Assembly: GCA_021781095.1 (NCBI GenBank)
Contig: JAJXXM010000130.1
Span: 1 to 15,255, forward strand
DNA: 15,255 nucleotides
Source of the DNA: a bacterium
Lineage (GTDB): Bacteria; Eremiobacterota; Eremiobacteria; Baltobacterales; Baltobacteraceae
Direction of reading: 5' to 3'
In this document: positions 14,803 through 15,255 of the stretch, piece after piece
How the letters are laid out: the number at the start of each line of letters is the position of its first letter
How positions within the stretch are numbered: position 1 is the stretch's first letter
The notes under the pieces: model-generated
What the model saw: only the letters and a program-made list of their open reading frames with translations
The model's database searches: none
Told to the model about the DNA's origin: nothing
Program-made: the position numbers and the translations under genes

Positions 14803-15255
14803 ATGGGGGGTCGCCTAGGTACGACGCGCCCCGGGCGCTCACCCTTGCCGAAGGGGCTGCTGGGGCGGCTTTTTCTTCTTTTCGCGCTTAGCGGCTCGCT
14901 TGTCTTCCTCTCCCAGGGAAGGGCCGAGGCGATCCCAGCCTTCGCCAACGGCCAGGGGCTCTCGTGTACCGCCTGCCACACCACCTTCCCCGGTATGACC
15001 CCCTACGGCATGATGACGATGATGTCCAATTTTCAGGACCTCGATTATCGCAAGCAGCGGCAAGCCTTTCCGCTCGCGCTACGCCTACAGATCGAGACCC
15101 TGCTCGCGAATAAATCGCACCCGGCATCGACGGTCGCGCAAACGCTCTCGATCTTAGGCGGTGGATTCATCGGCCCGCACGTCACCTGGTACGGCGAGCA
15201 GCCCATCGTCGATAGTGGCTTCCCCGGCGTGACCGAGCAAATGTGGCTCTCCTGG
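14803..15255 (+). CDS. exported c-type cytochrome domain protein (3' partial)
   Basis: The frame runs off the right edge. I place the start at ATG 14803; an in-frame ATG at 14779 would add eight acidic residues before the signal. A basic n-region is followed by a hydrophobic core (LLGRLFLLFALSGSLVFL) and a cleavage-like QGRAEAIPAF, so the protein is exported. Soon after comes NGQGLSCTACHTTFPGMTPY with one CxxCH heme c site, then MMTMMSNFQD and a strand-rich part (LALRLQIETLL, FIGPHVTWYGEQP). Single-heme N-termini of the type F-x(5)-C-x-x-CH-x-x-FP followed by a long beta-rich region occur in outer-membrane, porin-like proteins of metal- and nitrogen-cycling bacteria. That resemblance is from memory, and the decisive C-terminal part is missing. 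Confidence 0.75.
   Translation, partial: MGGRLGTTRPGRSPLPKGLLGRLFLLFALSGSLVFLSQGRAEAIPAFANGQGLSCTACHTTFPGMTPYGMMTMMSNFQDLDYRKQRQAFPLALRLQIETLLANKSHPASTVAQTLSILGGGFIGPHVTWYGEQPIVDSGFPGVTEQMWLSW

Overview
The window is high-GC bacterial DNA. It mixes an ordinary chromosomal core at both ends with an accessory stretch in the middle. Three things suggest a soil or environmental lineage outside the classic Firmicutes, possibly Ca. Eremiobacterota/Vulcanimicrobiota: ymdB and spoVS together in a dense GC-rich genome, a short archaeal/thermophile-type AhcY, and a CxxCH cytochrome. That placement is an inference; no rRNA gene is present.

Left (1-3003): the 3' part of a ComP-like membrane sensor (7-8 TM segments plus a GAF-like domain, no kinase) runs rightwards. 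It converges on a minus-strand run of three small exported or membrane proteins whose genes overlap by 4 bp.

Middle (about 3100-8415): this is accessory DNA with more AT-rich codon use. It holds a possible truncated secreted-protein gene, a gene-poor stretch, two convergent genes for unknown exported cysteine-containing proteins, an unrecognised helical protein with a TTG start, and a 54-codon ORF broken by a repeat. Next comes a 2.1-kb integrated element bounded by an intact tRNA-Asn(GUU) on the right and an exact 45-bp copy of its 3' part on the left. The element carries a zinc-ribbon protein of unknown function, the C-terminal remnant of another gene, an IS3-family transposase remnant and a tyrosine-recombinase remnant that has lost its catalytic Tyr. 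Further partial tRNA 3' ends, a duplicated 68-bp palindromic repeat and three different terminator hairpins next to the tRNA copies point to repeated integrations at this tRNA.

Right (8416-15255): core metabolism. ahcY and metK, followed by a secreted glycine-zipper protein, form a minus-strand operon for the S-adenosylmethionine cycle. A folate cyclodeaminase/cyclohydrolase-family gene is divergent from ahcY. A second minus-strand operon runs unknown gene - ymdB - spoVS - PHP phosphoesterase, with 4-bp overlaps between the last three. Divergent from it, and cut by the window edge, is an exported c-type cytochrome.

The S-adenosylmethionine cycle and one-carbon genes work together: MetK makes SAM, AhcY removes SAH, and the FTCD-like enzyme feeds folate one-carbon units. 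The ymdB/spoVS/PHP group suggests nucleotide or RNA turnover and a developmental or biofilm-type switch.
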